A DNA stretch of 64,000 bases, from contig NZ_QVNU01000001.1 of NCBI RefSeq assembly GCF_003545715.1, positions 1,054,001 to 1,118,000 of the forward strand, read 5' to 3'. Shown piece after piece: positions 8,773 through 17,718 of the stretch. The notes under the pieces are model-generated. The model ran no database searches. It saw nothing but the letters and a program-made list of their open reading frames with translations, and was not told the DNA's origin. This DNA is from Taibaiella koreensis (GTDB lineage: Bacteria; Bacteroidota; Bacteroidia; Chitinophagales; Chitinophagaceae). The position numbers and the translations under genes are program-made. Position 1 is the stretch's first letter. Each line of letters starts with the position of its first letter.

Positions 8773-9849
8773 ATGAAAAAACCATTACTTAGTGCCATTG
8801 CTTGCGGCCTTGCCTTCGGCCTTTATGCCCAAACACCCCAGCAAAAGACCCGTGCCGTTATCCTGGATTTCAGTGAGACCTGGTGCCCTCCCTGTGGCGC
8901 TTATGGTGTGGCTGTAGGCGACCAGCTGAACACACAGCTGGCCTCCAGCGACAAAGGCTACCTGATTGGTGTGAAAACGTCGAGCGATCCCAGTTCCATC
9001 AATGCCGTGGGTGGTAATGCCCTGGCTTCCAACTTTAGCATTACCGGCGTGCCTACCTTTATCATCAATAAGGCTTCCTTAAATGATGGCGTTACCGGCA
9101 ACAACAGTGGAGATGTAACCCGGATCATGGGTACAGTGACCACAGCTAACGGCACCGCAGCGGTGGCCAGTGCAGCAGCCAATATTACTGTTACCGGCAA
9201 TACCATCACCGTAGCTGCGAAAGCCAAATTCTGGGCGGCAGCCACCGGGGATTATTATATGACAGTGCTGCTTACAGAAAACGATGTTGAGGCCGACCAG
9301 ACCAGCGCACCCAGCAATCCCACCAAACATCCGCATGTACTGAGGGGTGCCATGGCTACCACCGGTACCGCACTGGCCAGCACACCCTGGGGTGAAAAGA
9401 TCGGAACAGGCGCTATTGCAGCCAATGCCGAATTTTCAAAAACATTCAAAGTGGACATCACCACAGGATGGAACAAAACAAAGCTTGAAGCTTATGTCGT
9501 ACTGTTTAAGATGAACAGCGGAAAATATGAGATCATCAATGCCGAAAAGGCGAAAACACCTACCAGCACCGGTATCAACGAGCTGGAAGGTGTAGCGCAA
9601 GCCTCGATCTATCCCAATCCGGCATCACAAACTGCTGTATTGTCAATCACAGCTACTGTTCCACAGCAGTTTGCCATCCGCATTACCGATATGCTGGGTC
9701 GTACTGTCTATACACATGAGAACAATATGCTGGTGAAAGGTGAGAACAGCTTTAAGCTGCCACTCAACGGCATGGTTTCCGGTCTTTACAATGTAGAGAT
9801 CAGCGGTAAAGATGGTCGTATGGTACAACGCCTTTCTATAGAGAAATAA
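8773..9849 (+). CDS. Omp28/thioredoxin-like secreted protein with T9SS sorting domain
   Basis: 358 residues. A signal peptide (about 1-20, ending LYAQ) is followed by a thioredoxin-like segment with the redox motif WCPPCG (C38, C41) and later a cis-Pro region (ITGVPTFIINK). The middle part is beta-rich and resembles Omp28-related proteins of Bacteroidota. The C-terminus is a type A sorting domain (SIYPNPASQTAVLSI, GLYNVEISGKDG). It is probably secreted through the type IX system or displayed on the surface and may act in disulfide chemistry outside the cell. It is monocistronic, with a strong terminator behind it. Confidence 0.82.
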   Translation: MKKPLLSAIACGLAFGLYAQTPQQKTRAVILDFSETWCPPCGAYGVAVGDQLNTQLASSDKGYLIGVKTSSDPSSINAVGGNALASNFSITGVPTFIINKASLNDGVTGNNSGDVTRIMGTVTTANGTAAVASAAANITVTGNTITVAAKAKFWAAATGDYYMTVLLTENDVEADQTSAPSNPTKHPHVLRGAMATTGTALASTPWGEKIGTGAIAANAEFSKTFKVDITTGWNKTKLEAYVVLFKMNSGKYEIINAEKAKTPTSTGINELEGVAQASIYPNPASQTAVLSITATVPQQFAIRITDMLGRTVYTHENNMLVKGENSFKLPLNGMVSGLYNVEISGKDGRMVQRLSIEK

Positions 9850-9882
9850 TTGGACCGACCGGCCGTAAAGGTCGATGTCAAA

Positions 9883-9914
9883 AAAGATCCCCGCCTGAAA
9901 AGACGGGGATCTTT
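9883..9914 (+). terminator. Rho-independent terminator after the Omp28-like gene
   Basis: Perfect 11-bp stem, AAAGATCCCCG at 9883-9893 and CGGGGATCTTT at 9904-9914, with a 10-nt loop. It begins 34 bp past the stop codon. Confidence 0.85.
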
Positions 9915-10082
9915 GCATATTAGCGGCGCCAAAATTTACTTATCTGGCGACCGCAACCTTTTTGTAGCTCGGCCTTAGGCCGGCATGCGCTCATCCAACG
10001 CTTTCCTGTAGACGGGTACTGCATTTACCTGTAGCACTATGGCTACATATTCGCCTGCATGCGATATGTTGGCGGGGCGGCT

Positions 10083-10090
10083 TATCTTTG
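10083..10090 (+). promoter_or_regulatory. Candidate -7 promoter box of the response regulator
   Basis: TATCTTTG matches the Bacteroidetes -7 consensus TAnnTTTG and lies 55 bp upstream of the response regulator start. No convincing -33 element is seen at the usual spacing, so this is tentative. Confidence 0.4.
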
Positions 10091-10144
10091 CTTACCCTGT
10101 AAGCCTTCTATCCTATATCGTAACCTGGTCGTTTTACTGCCTCT

Positions 10145-10795
10145 ATGCCTGATATACTTATTGCCGACGATCATTCTGCCGTCCGCCTGGGATTGGAATT
10201 GCTGACACGTGAAGCCATACCGCTACCTTGTTGCATCGATTTTGCACAATCGGGGCAGGAGGTGCTGGACCGCCTGCAGGAGAAAGAATATATGCTGTTG
10301 CTGTCTGATCTGATGATGCCTGATCAGAAAGGCATTAGCCTGGTGGGGCAGGCACTTGACCTGCAGCCGGAGCTCAGGATCATAGTGATCAGTATGGGCG
10401 CCGAGCAGGATTTTGCCGGCCGTTGTCTCCAGGCTGGGGCCAGCGCTTATCTGAACAAGAGCCTACCCGACACAGTCTTCCTCGACGTGATCTCCTCGGT
10501 GTACGAAGACAGGAGATACCAGTACCCGGTCCCTCAGGCAAAGCCACGGATCCTCGACGCCAACCAGGAAGAGCTCCAATCCTTTGAAGCGCTTTCCAAC
10601 CGGGAGCGCGAGATCGCCTTGTTGCTGCTGGAAGGAAAAGGCGTGCTGGAGATCGCCAATGCCCTGGCAATAAGTCCTTCTACGGCCAGCACATTAAAGG
10701 GCCGCATCTTCCGTAAGCTGGACATACAATCGGTAATGGGGCTCAACCGGCTGGCCTATCAGCAGGGACTCCGTCCCGATGGCGCCGCATTATAA
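10145..10795 (+). CDS. NarL/FixJ-type response regulator
   Basis: 216 residues. The receiver domain has the acidic pocket (IADDH) and phospho-acceptor D55 in LLLSDLMMPD, plus the conserved Lys in LNKSLPD. A LuxR-type HTH occupies the last about 65 residues (LSNREREIALLLLEGKGVLEIANAL, then STASTLKGRIFRKL). No histidine kinase is adjacent, so the partner is elsewhere; orphan regulators of this kind are common in Bacteroidota. It is followed 87 bp later by the interrupted serine hydrolase in the same direction. Confidence 0.92.
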   Translation: MPDILIADDHSAVRLGLELLTREAIPLPCCIDFAQSGQEVLDRLQEKEYMLLLSDLMMPDQKGISLVGQALDLQPELRIIVISMGAEQDFAGRCLQAGASAYLNKSLPDTVFLDVISSVYEDRRYQYPVPQAKPRILDANQEELQSFEALSNREREIALLLLEGKGVLEIANALAISPSTASTLKGRIFRKLDIQSVMGLNRLAYQQGLRPDGAAL

Positions 10796-10882
10796 AATCG
10801 AAGCAGCCGGCGTCATTGGCTACACCATTTAAAGGATTAGTTGGATTACCCTATATTGTGTCGAAAAGCAAAACCATCCGTC

Positions 10883-12346
10883 ATGCGCCCTCTTTTCCGG
10901 CTCTTATGCTGCTGCCTGCCGGCGGCTACTTTTGCGCAAGCAGCTCCCGACCCGCTACAATTGAAAACAGAGCAATCTTTACATAGCGAAGCCCTGCCTG
11001 CTGAGGGCACGATCCTCCCGGCATTCACTATTCATCAACGTATGTTGGCACAGAAGGTCAATGGGCTCAGCATCGCTGTTATTGACCAGGGCAGGTTGGC
11101 CTGGGCAAAGGGGTATGGCGTTGCCGATGCATCTGCGCCCGGCATCGCTGTCGATACCGCTACACTATTTCAATGTGCATCTATCGGTAAGGTCGTGACG
11201 GCGCTGGCTGCGCTTCATCTGGTGAAAACAGGAGCACTCAGCCTGGATCAGCCTGTCAACAGAAGCCTGACCGGCTGGAAGATACCGACCAGCGGCGGAA
11301 AAGAAGAAAAGGTCACCTTGAGGCATTTATTATCCCACACCGCCGGGCTGGACGATGAATATGGCTTCGAAGGCTACACGCCCCATAGCATGCTGCCCGA
11401 TATGGGACAAATGCTGGACAGCAAGACACCTGCCAACACGAAAAAGAAGCTGATAGTAAAACACGAACCGGGAACGGAAGAGAAGTATTCCGGCGGCGGT
11501 TTCCTTATTGTTCAGAAGCTGATCGAAGATGCCAGCGGGCAGTCCTTTCCCCGGTATGTCGATAGTCTCATCTTCAAACCCCTGAAGATGCAGCATAGTA
11601 CTTACAGCTACTATCCCGATGAAGACCTGCACCAAGCCATCGCCAGGGGGCATGATGAGGAGGGTAAGGTCGATTAGAAACGCAAATACCAGGTGTACCC
11701 CGAGATGGCAGCCGCCGGGTTCTGGACTACAGCCACCGATCTGGCCCTGCTGGTCCTCGAGTTGCAGCAGGAATACAAAGGTCTTTCTTCAACCATAGCC
11801 GACAGCAGCCTTATCCATGAAATGCTGCGTCCCCGGATCAATGCTACTGGCTTGGGTGTCCATCTGAAGGGCTATAAAGACGTAGCCGCTTTCTGGGATT
11901 CGGGTAATAATGCGGGCTATACCGGCTTGCTTTTCGGTACCCTCGACGGGCAGGGCGCTATCGTGCTCAGTAATTCGGATAACGGCATATGGCTGGCGCA
12001 GGATGTCGTTCATAGTATTGCAGATGCCTACGGCTGGTCTGCTATGAGAACGGAATACCTGAAACCGACCAGTGGCGCAGCCTACGACCAGTTTGTGGGT
12101 AACTATACTAAAGATGCCAGCACGCAGGCTGCTATTGGTAAAGATGCCAAAGGACTTTTTCTGCAGCCTCCCGGGAGCAGGAGCCATCTGACCCTGTATG
12201 CGCTGCGCGACGGCTCTTTCCTCATTAAAGAAAAGCCCGAACACTTCCGTCTTTTTTTTGACAAGGATGCCGAAGGCAAGGTTAAGGGACTGCAGTATTT
12301 CCAGTACTGTGGCACGGCGCAAGGTAGCATGCGCAAGCTGGATTAG
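10883..12346 (+). pseudogene. Serine hydrolase (beta-lactamase/class C family) interrupted by an amber codon
   Basis: One continuous reading frame is cut by a TAG at 11675-11677. Before it lie a signal peptide (MRPLFRLLCCCLPAATFAQA) and the catalytic domain with SxxK (S100-I-G-K103) and a Tyr motif (KYSGGGF). After it, KRKYQVYPEMAAAGFWTTATDLA continues the same domain, and a C-terminal domain of about 100 residues follows. Both halves are well conserved in frame, so the stop is recent or is an assembly error. The N-terminal 264 residues alone would lack the back of the active site. Internal re-initiation at 11693 is possible but would give a fragment without the catalytic serine. I chose the start at 10883 because it creates the signal peptide. 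Confidence 0.8.
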
Positions 12347-12392
12347 AAAGTAACCCGCAATGTGTTGCTTCCGGTAAGCCGCAGCATGTTCG

Positions 12393-12734
12393 CTACTTCC
12401 CTATCACCTCCTTTCTGTGGGCCAATCCCCAACGCCACAGCTCGTGCAGCAAATTCCTCAGCGATTTTCCATGTGCCGTAATGGTGTATTCGACTGCAGG
12501 GGGCGAAGTGTCGTAAACGGTTCTGCGGATCAGCTTACCGGCCTGCAACGCTTTCAGCTCCTTGGTTAGTGTCTTATCGGTAATGCCGGGTACCGCCCTG
12601 GCGATCTCGCTGAAACGCATCGGGCCGCTACAAAGCGCATACAGGATCAGCAGCTTCCACCGCCCTTCCAGGGCTTCCAAGGCATCCTTGATGGATAGCA
12701 TTGCTTTGGAACAATCTTTTTCTCCCGGCAACAT
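12393..12734 (-). CDS. HxlR-family transcriptional regulator
   Basis: 113 residues from the ATG at 12732-12734. The frame is open further upstream, but that part reads like non-coding sequence and covers the divergent promoter. The winged-helix domain shows the family pattern: LEALEGRWKLLILYAL, then MRFSEIARAVPGITDKTLTKELKALQ and LIRRTVYDTSPPAVEYTIT. HxlR proteins bind palindromes and often respond to reactive electrophiles or redox stress. It is divergent from a methyltransferase gene with a clear inverted repeat between them, so it probably controls that gene and itself. Confidence 0.9.
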   Translation of the reverse strand: MLPGEKDCSKAMLSIKDALEALEGRWKLLILYALCSGPMRFSEIARAVPGITDKTLTKELKALQAGKLIRRTVYDTSPPAVEYTITAHGKSLRNLLHELWRWGLAHRKEVIGK

Positions 12735-12770
12735 GATTTTGTTTTTGTCTTTACTTTCAATCTGATGGTT

Positions 12771-12805
12771 ACTTTCCAAAAGGGAAGTGCTATCATTTGG
12801 AAAGT
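12771..12805. promoter_or_regulatory. Putative HxlR operator in the divergent region
   Basis: A perfect 10-bp inverted repeat, ACTTTCCAAA at 12771-12780 and TTTGGAAAGT at 12796-12805, separated by 15 bp, plus a further TTACTTTC half-site at about 12751. It lies 36 bp upstream of the hxlR start and 44 bp upstream of the methyltransferase start, and next to a TATTTTTG -7 box (12815-12822). Confidence 0.6.
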
Positions 12806-12849
12806 TAAGATAAGTATTTTTGTGCTGGATATAATCCACAGCTGTATAT

Positions 12850-13731
12850 ATGAGCGTTGTTTTCAGAATAACCATCCCGGAGCAAGACCACACAGAGATG
12901 GTCATTAATATCCTGCAGCAGCAGCTGCCGGGCGCCACAGTCGTTATAGATCACAACGGAGGAGAGTTGCTGCTACGGATCGAACACGTTTCCGCAGACC
13001 CCGGTGCGATTACTATTCTGCTGGAAACGCTCGGTGTCTCCTCAGAAATGTTGCCGGCAGAACCGGATAAGAGCAGGAGCAATTCTGCAGAGGACATGCG
13101 CAGTTTCTGGAGCAAAGCCTTTAAGGGGCATCAGACCATGTGGGGCTTCGAGCCCAGCCGGTCGGCTATCCTGGCCAAAGACCTGCTCCTGGCGGAGGGT
13201 GTAAAGGAGGTGCTGATACCGGGCATCGGCTATGGGCGGAATGCCAGGGTTTTCCTGGATGACGGGATCAGCGTAACCGGTATCGAGATTGCGCAGGAGG
13301 CCATCGATATCGCCCGGAAACACTATGGGACGGAACTAAATATTTTTCAGGGCTCCGTTACCGATATGCCTTTCGACCAGCATTTGTACCAGGCTATATT
13401 TTGCTATGGCCTGGTTTACCTGTTGAATATGGAACAGAGGAGGAAGTTGATCGCCGATTGCTACCGTCAGCTGCTACTCGGTGGTTGGATGATCTTTTCG
13501 GTGGTCTCCAAAAAATCGCCGAACTATGGTAAAGGTAAGCCGTTGGCAAAGGATACCTTCGAAATCAACAAGGACGGCGGACAGATATTCTTCTATGATA
13601 AGGATTCAGCGCAGCTGGAATTCGGCGCTTACGGAATTAAGGATTGCTTTGAGATCGAAGAGCAGGTCCATCCCGGAACCGGGACCGCCTCTTTTATTTT
13701 CCTGCAGGTCGTCTGCCGTAAAGAAGTATGA
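12850..13731 (+). CDS. Class I SAM-dependent methyltransferase with N-terminal extension
   Basis: 293 residues. Residues about 85-290 form a Rossmann methyltransferase: motif I EVLIPGIGYGRNARVF, an acidic residue after beta 2 (VTGIEIAQEAID), motif II-like GSVTDMPFD and motif III LLLGGWMIFSVV. The sequence FWSKAFKGHQTMWGFEPSRSAI just before motif I resembles thiopurine or tellurite methyltransferase-like enzymes that take small molecules. The first about 75 residues are a separate small alpha/beta domain I cannot name. It is divergent from an HxlR regulator, so a detoxification role is plausible but the substrate is unknown. Confidence 0.82.
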   Translation: MSVVFRITIPEQDHTEMVINILQQQLPGATVVIDHNGGELLLRIEHVSADPGAITILLETLGVSSEMLPAEPDKSRSNSAEDMRSFWSKAFKGHQTMWGFEPSRSAILAKDLLLAEGVKEVLIPGIGYGRNARVFLDDGISVTGIEIAQEAIDIARKHYGTELNIFQGSVTDMPFDQHLYQAIFCYGLVYLLNMEQRRKLIADCYRQLLLGGWMIFSVVSKKSPNYGKGKPLAKDTFEINKDGGQIFFYDKDSAQLEFGAYGIKDCFEIEEQVHPGTGTASFIFLQVVCRKEV

Positions 13732-13840
13732 TAACCCATTGAATGGCGTGCAGGAAAATCGCGTTGCTTTTCCCGACCTTTGCTGTTCAGATCTGTAATG
13801 GCTTACCCTGAATCAGGCTTAAGGGTAATATCAGCATGGC

Positions 13841-14713
13841 ATGATCATTATAATGGACAAGATAAAGAGAAAACCTGCGATCGAAGTGCACCAGGATGAA
13901 TTGAGGTCTGTGGGCGCCGACGTGCAGCCCATCGATAGCCTGAATAGTATGGCATTGACGCCGCACAGGGACGATCATTATATGTTTGTGCTGCAGCGAT
14001 CCGGCTCCTTCCTGTGGGAAATAGACTTCAGGGAGGTTAGGCTGGAGGGGCCCTCCATAAGCTTTATCGCTCCGGGGCAGGTGCATCGCTATCTCGATTT
14101 CAACAAGGCCGAAGGATGGTTCGTGTTTGCCGGTACGGCATTTATTTCCCCATCGCTCAGAAATGTTCTGGATACTTATTTGCATATCAGCCAGGTTATT
14201 CCGGTCGAAAAAGATGATCCGGTATTTACGTTAATTCCTTTGCTGCAGCATGTTTTGAGCATGGTGTCGTCACCGGTTCAGGCAAGCCTGATCGGCTCGC
14301 TCCTGGATACCCTGTCCGGGCTTGTGGTGTCTGGCCTGGCGCAACTGCAGCGTTCGGGCGATCTGATAGAAAGCCCGAAGTATGATACTGTTGCCCGCTT
14401 CAAGCAATTGGTTGGCGCACAGTATAAGGAGTTGAAACAAGTGAAGGCCTACGCCGCTTTGCTCAATATTACACCGCTTTATCTCAACGAGGTGACGAAA
14501 GCAGTCACCGGATTCCCGGCAAGCTACTGGATCAGCCAGGCACTGTTGCTGGAAGCCAAACGCCTATTGTACTATACTGCTCTCGATGTACGGCAGATCG
14601 CTTATGAATTGGGTTATGAAGACCATGCTTACTTCTCCCGCTTCTTCAGGAAGCAAACCGGTATGACGGCTTTGGCCTTCCGGAAAACAAAACCATTATT
14701 TGTCCCATCATAG
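13841..14713 (+). CDS. AraC-family transcriptional regulator
   Basis: 290 residues; the ATG at 13853 is an alternative start. The N-terminal half is a cupin-like sensing domain (HRDDHYMFVLQRSGSFLWEI). The C-terminal about 100 residues hold the two HTH motifs, with the second matching the family signature (DVRQIAYELGYEDHAYFSRFFRKQTGMT). It precedes an MFS exporter and a siderophore-interacting protein in the same direction, so it may control iron or siderophore functions. That link is by context only. Confidence 0.9.
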   Translation: MIIIMDKIKRKPAIEVHQDELRSVGADVQPIDSLNSMALTPHRDDHYMFVLQRSGSFLWEIDFREVRLEGPSISFIAPGQVHRYLDFNKAEGWFVFAGTAFISPSLRNVLDTYLHISQVIPVEKDDPVFTLIPLLQHVLSMVSSPVQASLIGSLLDTLSGLVVSGLAQLQRSGDLIESPKYDTVARFKQLVGAQYKELKQVKAYAALLNITPLYLNEVTKAVTGFPASYWISQALLLEAKRLLYYTALDVRQIAYELGYEDHAYFSRFFRKQTGMTALAFRKTKPLFVPS

Positions 14714-14902
14714 CCATGATATAGCTATTCTTCATCGCGGGATGCCATCCTAATTTTGCGCTCATAAAAAGGAGGATTTACAGTAAGTAAGGGAAATGAT
14801 CTCCGGAGTCATGCTCCTTCTTCTTAACCTAAAAGTCCTTCCTGATCGCGGCTCATCGTTGTATCGCGTGCACGTATATCAATCAAGAAAACAAGTCAGA
14901 TC

Positions 14903-16084
14903 ATGGATACTGCTATTCAGGCTCCCGTTGAAAGGAGCTTTGCCGGAATCGTTGCGCCTATTATTACCGCTGTTTTTGCCGTGTACCTGACTATGGGTAT
15001 GACGCTCGGCCTGCTTCCCGGCTTTATTAAGAACGATCTGAAACAGGACAGCCTGTTCGTAGGCATCGTTATTGGCCTGCAATCGCTGGCGACGCTGCTG
15101 ACAAGGGCTTATGCCGGTAAGCTTACCGATACCAGGGGCGCTAAAGCCAGCAACCGGACGGGTATCGGGCTGATCCTGTTGGCAGGGGGTATTTATGTCG
15201 CCGCTACAGGAGCGACCGGTAATCCTGCGCTTGCCTTTGCCTTGCTCCTGCTGGCGCGTATAGTTCACGGCGTATCGGAGAGCTTAGCTGTGACAGGCGC
15301 ACTGGCCTGGGGTATCGGCCTGGTGGGGCTGCAGAGATCCGGTAAAGTAATGACCTGGAACGGCATTGCTATGTATGCCGGTATTGCCATAGGCGCGCCG
15401 GTAGCGATAGGGCTGGAAAATGTTTTTGGCGCCGGATACGTCTTTGCAGGGATCATTTTGTTGTCGGTTGTGAGCTGGCTGGCTACGCTCAGGCTGCCGG
15501 CATTGGCCGTGACCGAGGGGCATGTCAGAACGCCATTCTATAAAGTGATCCATTTGATCGCCGGTCAGGGGCTGGGTCTGGCTTTTGCCTCCGTTGGCTT
15601 TGCCTGCATCTCTTCTTTTATCGCTTTATTGTTTGCCCAAAGGCTTTGGGGAGAACCGTCTATGGCATTCATGGCATTCGGGGCCTGTTATGTGTTAACG
15701 AGAGTATTTTGTGCATCCTTTCCTGACCGCTTCGGCGGCTACCGCGTAGCCCTCGTGTCGCTGTCGGTAGAGATCTTAGGACAACTGTTGATTGCATGCT
15801 CATCATCGCCGGCTATGGTCGTTGTTGGCTGCGGCGTTACCGGCATCGGGTTCTCGCTTATTTTCCCGGCATTGGGTGTGCTGGCCATTAAAAAGGTGAG
15901 CCCGCAGATGCGGGGAACTGCACTGGGCGCCTACGCCGCCTTTTTCGATCTTTCCCTGGGCCTTGCCGGTCCTGCAGCCGGTATCATTGCCGGTTGGTAC
16001 CGGGAACAAGCGGTATACCTCTTTGGTGCGGTTAGCTGCATGCTCGCAATCGTAGCGTTATTGTGGAACAGAAATAAGAAATAA
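14903..16084 (+). CDS. MFS transporter
   Basis: 393 residues with about 12 transmembrane helices. The loop between TM2 and TM3 carries the family A-motif (AYAGKLTDTRGAKAS), and the second half repeats a similar motif (FPDRFGGYR). The overall pattern resembles YfcJ/YhhS-type sugar or drug efflux permeases. The stop codon overlaps the start of the siderophore-interacting protein (TAATG), so the two are translationally coupled. That makes siderophore or siderophore-precursor transport an attractive guess, without direct proof. Confidence 0.88.
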   Translation: MDTAIQAPVERSFAGIVAPIITAVFAVYLTMGMTLGLLPGFIKNDLKQDSLFVGIVIGLQSLATLLTRAYAGKLTDTRGAKASNRTGIGLILLAGGIYVAATGATGNPALAFALLLLARIVHGVSESLAVTGALAWGIGLVGLQRSGKVMTWNGIAMYAGIAIGAPVAIGLENVFGAGYVFAGIILLSVVSWLATLRLPALAVTEGHVRTPFYKVIHLIAGQGLGLAFASVGFACISSFIALLFAQRLWGEPSMAFMAFGACYVLTRVFCASFPDRFGGYRVALVSLSVEILGQLLIACSSSPAMVVVGCGVTGIGFSLIFPALGVLAIKKVSPQMRGTALGAYAAFFDLSLGLAGPAAGIIAGWYREQAVYLFGAVSCMLAIVALLWNRNKK

Positions 16085-16884
16085 TGGAAAAAATCATTAA
16101 AAGCACTGTGCGTGCCGTATTCACCGTTAAAGAAAAAATATTCCTGACGCCACATTACATCCGCATTGTATTGGCCATGACGGAAGAGCAGGTAGCGCTG
16201 TTCCGGGATGCCAGGACCGGCGCACACAACAAGATATTCATCCCTGCGCCGGGTACAGATCAGATCCTTTTCCCTGATGAAGCGAGTCTTGGTGTGGAGA
16301 CGCTTTCTGTAAGAAGAACCTATACCACGAGACGGATTGATTACGACGGGAAAGAGCTCTGGATCGATTTTGTCGCTCATGGCGATAACGGCCCCGCTTC
16401 CTCCTGGGCGCAGCGGGCGGTTGCCGGGAGCGTCTTAGGCGTTGGTATGAAGACGCATAGTAAGCCTTTATTTCCCGAAGCAGCGGGATACCTGTTTGTG
16501 GGTGACAGCACAGCAATACCGGTGATCGGTGTTATGTTGGAGCAGCTGCCGGCCGGTATTCCAGCCAGGGCCATTATCGAGGTGTCTGGAAAGGATGATG
16601 AAATGGACCTGCGCACGGAAGCGCATTTGCATGTCGATTGGGTACATAATGCTTATCCTGAGCGAGGAAGCAGGCTCGCTACTATTGTTAAAGCGGCAGC
16701 ATTGCCAGATGGGAAATGTTTCGCCTTCGTAGCCGCTGAGTATGATACGGCTAAGGAGCTGAGGCGATATTTTAAAGAGGAGCTGGCCTGGCCACCCGAA
16801 GCCTGTTCAGTTACTTCGTACTGGCGGCGCGGGGAATCGGAAGATCAGTCGGCGCTACAGCGCAGGGAAGAGCGGGGCGGTTGA
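16084..16884 (+). CDS. Siderophore-interacting protein (SIP family FAD/NADPH ferric reductase)
   Basis: 266 residues. The N-terminal beta-barrel carries the FAD-binding motif (SVRRTYTTRRID), followed by the typical FVAHGDNGPASSWA segment. The C-terminal NAD(P)H domain shows LFVGDSTAIPVIGVML, the counterpart of the family GDETALPAI motif, and a late FAAEYDTAKELRRYF. Proteins of this family reduce ferric siderophores in the cytoplasm to release iron. It overlaps the MFS stop by one base. An AraC regulator leads the cluster, an arrangement often seen in iron-uptake loci. Confidence 0.88.
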   Translation: MEKIIKSTVRAVFTVKEKIFLTPHYIRIVLAMTEEQVALFRDARTGAHNKIFIPAPGTDQILFPDEASLGVETLSVRRTYTTRRIDYDGKELWIDFVAHGDNGPASSWAQRAVAGSVLGVGMKTHSKPLFPEAAGYLFVGDSTAIPVIGVMLEQLPAGIPARAIIEVSGKDDEMDLRTEAHLHVDWVHNAYPERGSRLATIVKAAALPDGKCFAFVAAEYDTAKELRRYFKEELAWPPEACSVTSYWRRGESEDQSALQRREERGG

Positions 16885-17030
16885 TCGACGGACTGCCGGC
16901 CGGTGCCGGTCAGGATGCATTATAAGTACGGTTTGCTTGCCACCGGCAACCCTTCCGCGTTCAGTAACTGCCGGTGATGCTCGTAAAACGGTGCGTTGCC
17001 TTCAGGAAAAATAACCAAAAGCTAACATGT

Positions 17031-17052
17031 TGACAGAATTCATTTTTTTGTC
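17031..17052. promoter_or_regulatory. Probable TetR operator upstream of tetR
   Basis: TGACA (17031-17035) and TGTCA (17048-17052) form an inverted pair flanking GAATTCATTTTTT. A near copy (AGACAGAATGCATT..TGTCT) lies at 17718-17741 behind the same gene. The right arm overlaps the -33 promoter element. Confidence 0.55.
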
Positions 17053-17077
17053 AGTTTTGAAAAGATATTTATCTTTG
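17047..17077 (+). promoter_or_regulatory. Promoter of tetR with full Bacteroidetes consensus
   Basis: TTTG at 17047-17050, exactly 19 bp, then TATCTTTG at 17070-17077. This is an exact match to the TTTG-N19-TAnnTTTG consensus of the Bacteroidetes primary sigma factor. The leader to the ATG at 17101 would be about 17-20 nt. Confidence 0.75.
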
Positions 17078-17100
17078 CACAATTATTCCAGTTATCTGAT

Positions 17101-17718
17101 ATGCCATTGGTCCTTCAAGAAGATATTCTCCCCGAACAAATACTCCAGGCGGCGCTGCATCTCTACCGCAAGCACGGCCTGAAGAAGGTTACCATGGACG
17201 ACGTATCCAAGGCGATCGGCAAGAGCCGGAGCTCGCTTTACTACTACTATAAGAACAGGGACGAAATATTTGAGGCGGTAATGGATACCCTTATCCGCGA
17301 TGTCATTAACGAGATCGAAGTGGCTGTGAGCAAGGCAGCTACGGTAGCGGATAAGCTCCGGGCTTTTTGCCTGACCAAGGTCAAGACATCGGAGGACAGG
17401 AAGGCTTTTTTCTCGGCTATAGAAGCCGGAATGGACTTTGATGAAATGTCGCGGCATGCGCAGTACATGAGCCAGGTGCACAAGCGTCTGATGGCAGCTG
17501 AGGCAACAATGCTGAAAGCCGTGCTGGCTGGTGGCGCCAAAAGCAAAGAGATTCGTACGTTGAAACCCAAAGAGCTGGAAACATTGATCTTTGTCCTTCT
17601 TGGCGGTATTCGCGGTATCCGTCGCGAGCTGCAGCAGGAGAGCAGCTTTGCCCGGTTGGAGCCGGCTGTGGATACACTTACCGGTATGACCATGCAATGG
17701 CTGAAAAAAGAGGACTAA
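17101..17718 (+). CDS. TetR/AcrR family transcriptional regulator
   Basis: 205 residues. HTH region: ILQAALHLYRKHGLKKVTMDDVSKAIGKSRSSLYYYYKNRDEI, here cited only to mark residues about 14-56. The C-terminal ligand domain resembles other TetR proteins without a known ligand. Downstream lie an EntS-like MFS exporter (82 bp away) and an isochorismatase-like hydrolase, which it probably represses. The gap to the MFS gene contains two palindromes, one of which repeats the motif upstream of this gene. Confidence 0.92.
   Translation: MPLVLQEDILPEQILQAALHLYRKHGLKKVTMDDVSKAIGKSRSSLYYYYKNRDEIFEAVMDTLIRDVINEIEVAVSKAATVADKLRAFCLTKVKTSEDRKAFFSAIEAGMDFDEMSRHAQYMSQVHKRLMAAEATMLKAVLAGGAKSKEIRTLKPKELETLIFVLLGGIRGIRRELQQESSFARLEPAVDTLTGMTMQWLKKED

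Noticed and set aside
14796-14990. A 64-codon hydrophobic frame before the MFS gene.
   Set aside because: It overlaps the MFS start in another frame and has no family resemblance; the AGGAGG at about 14770 is too far from any start to use.
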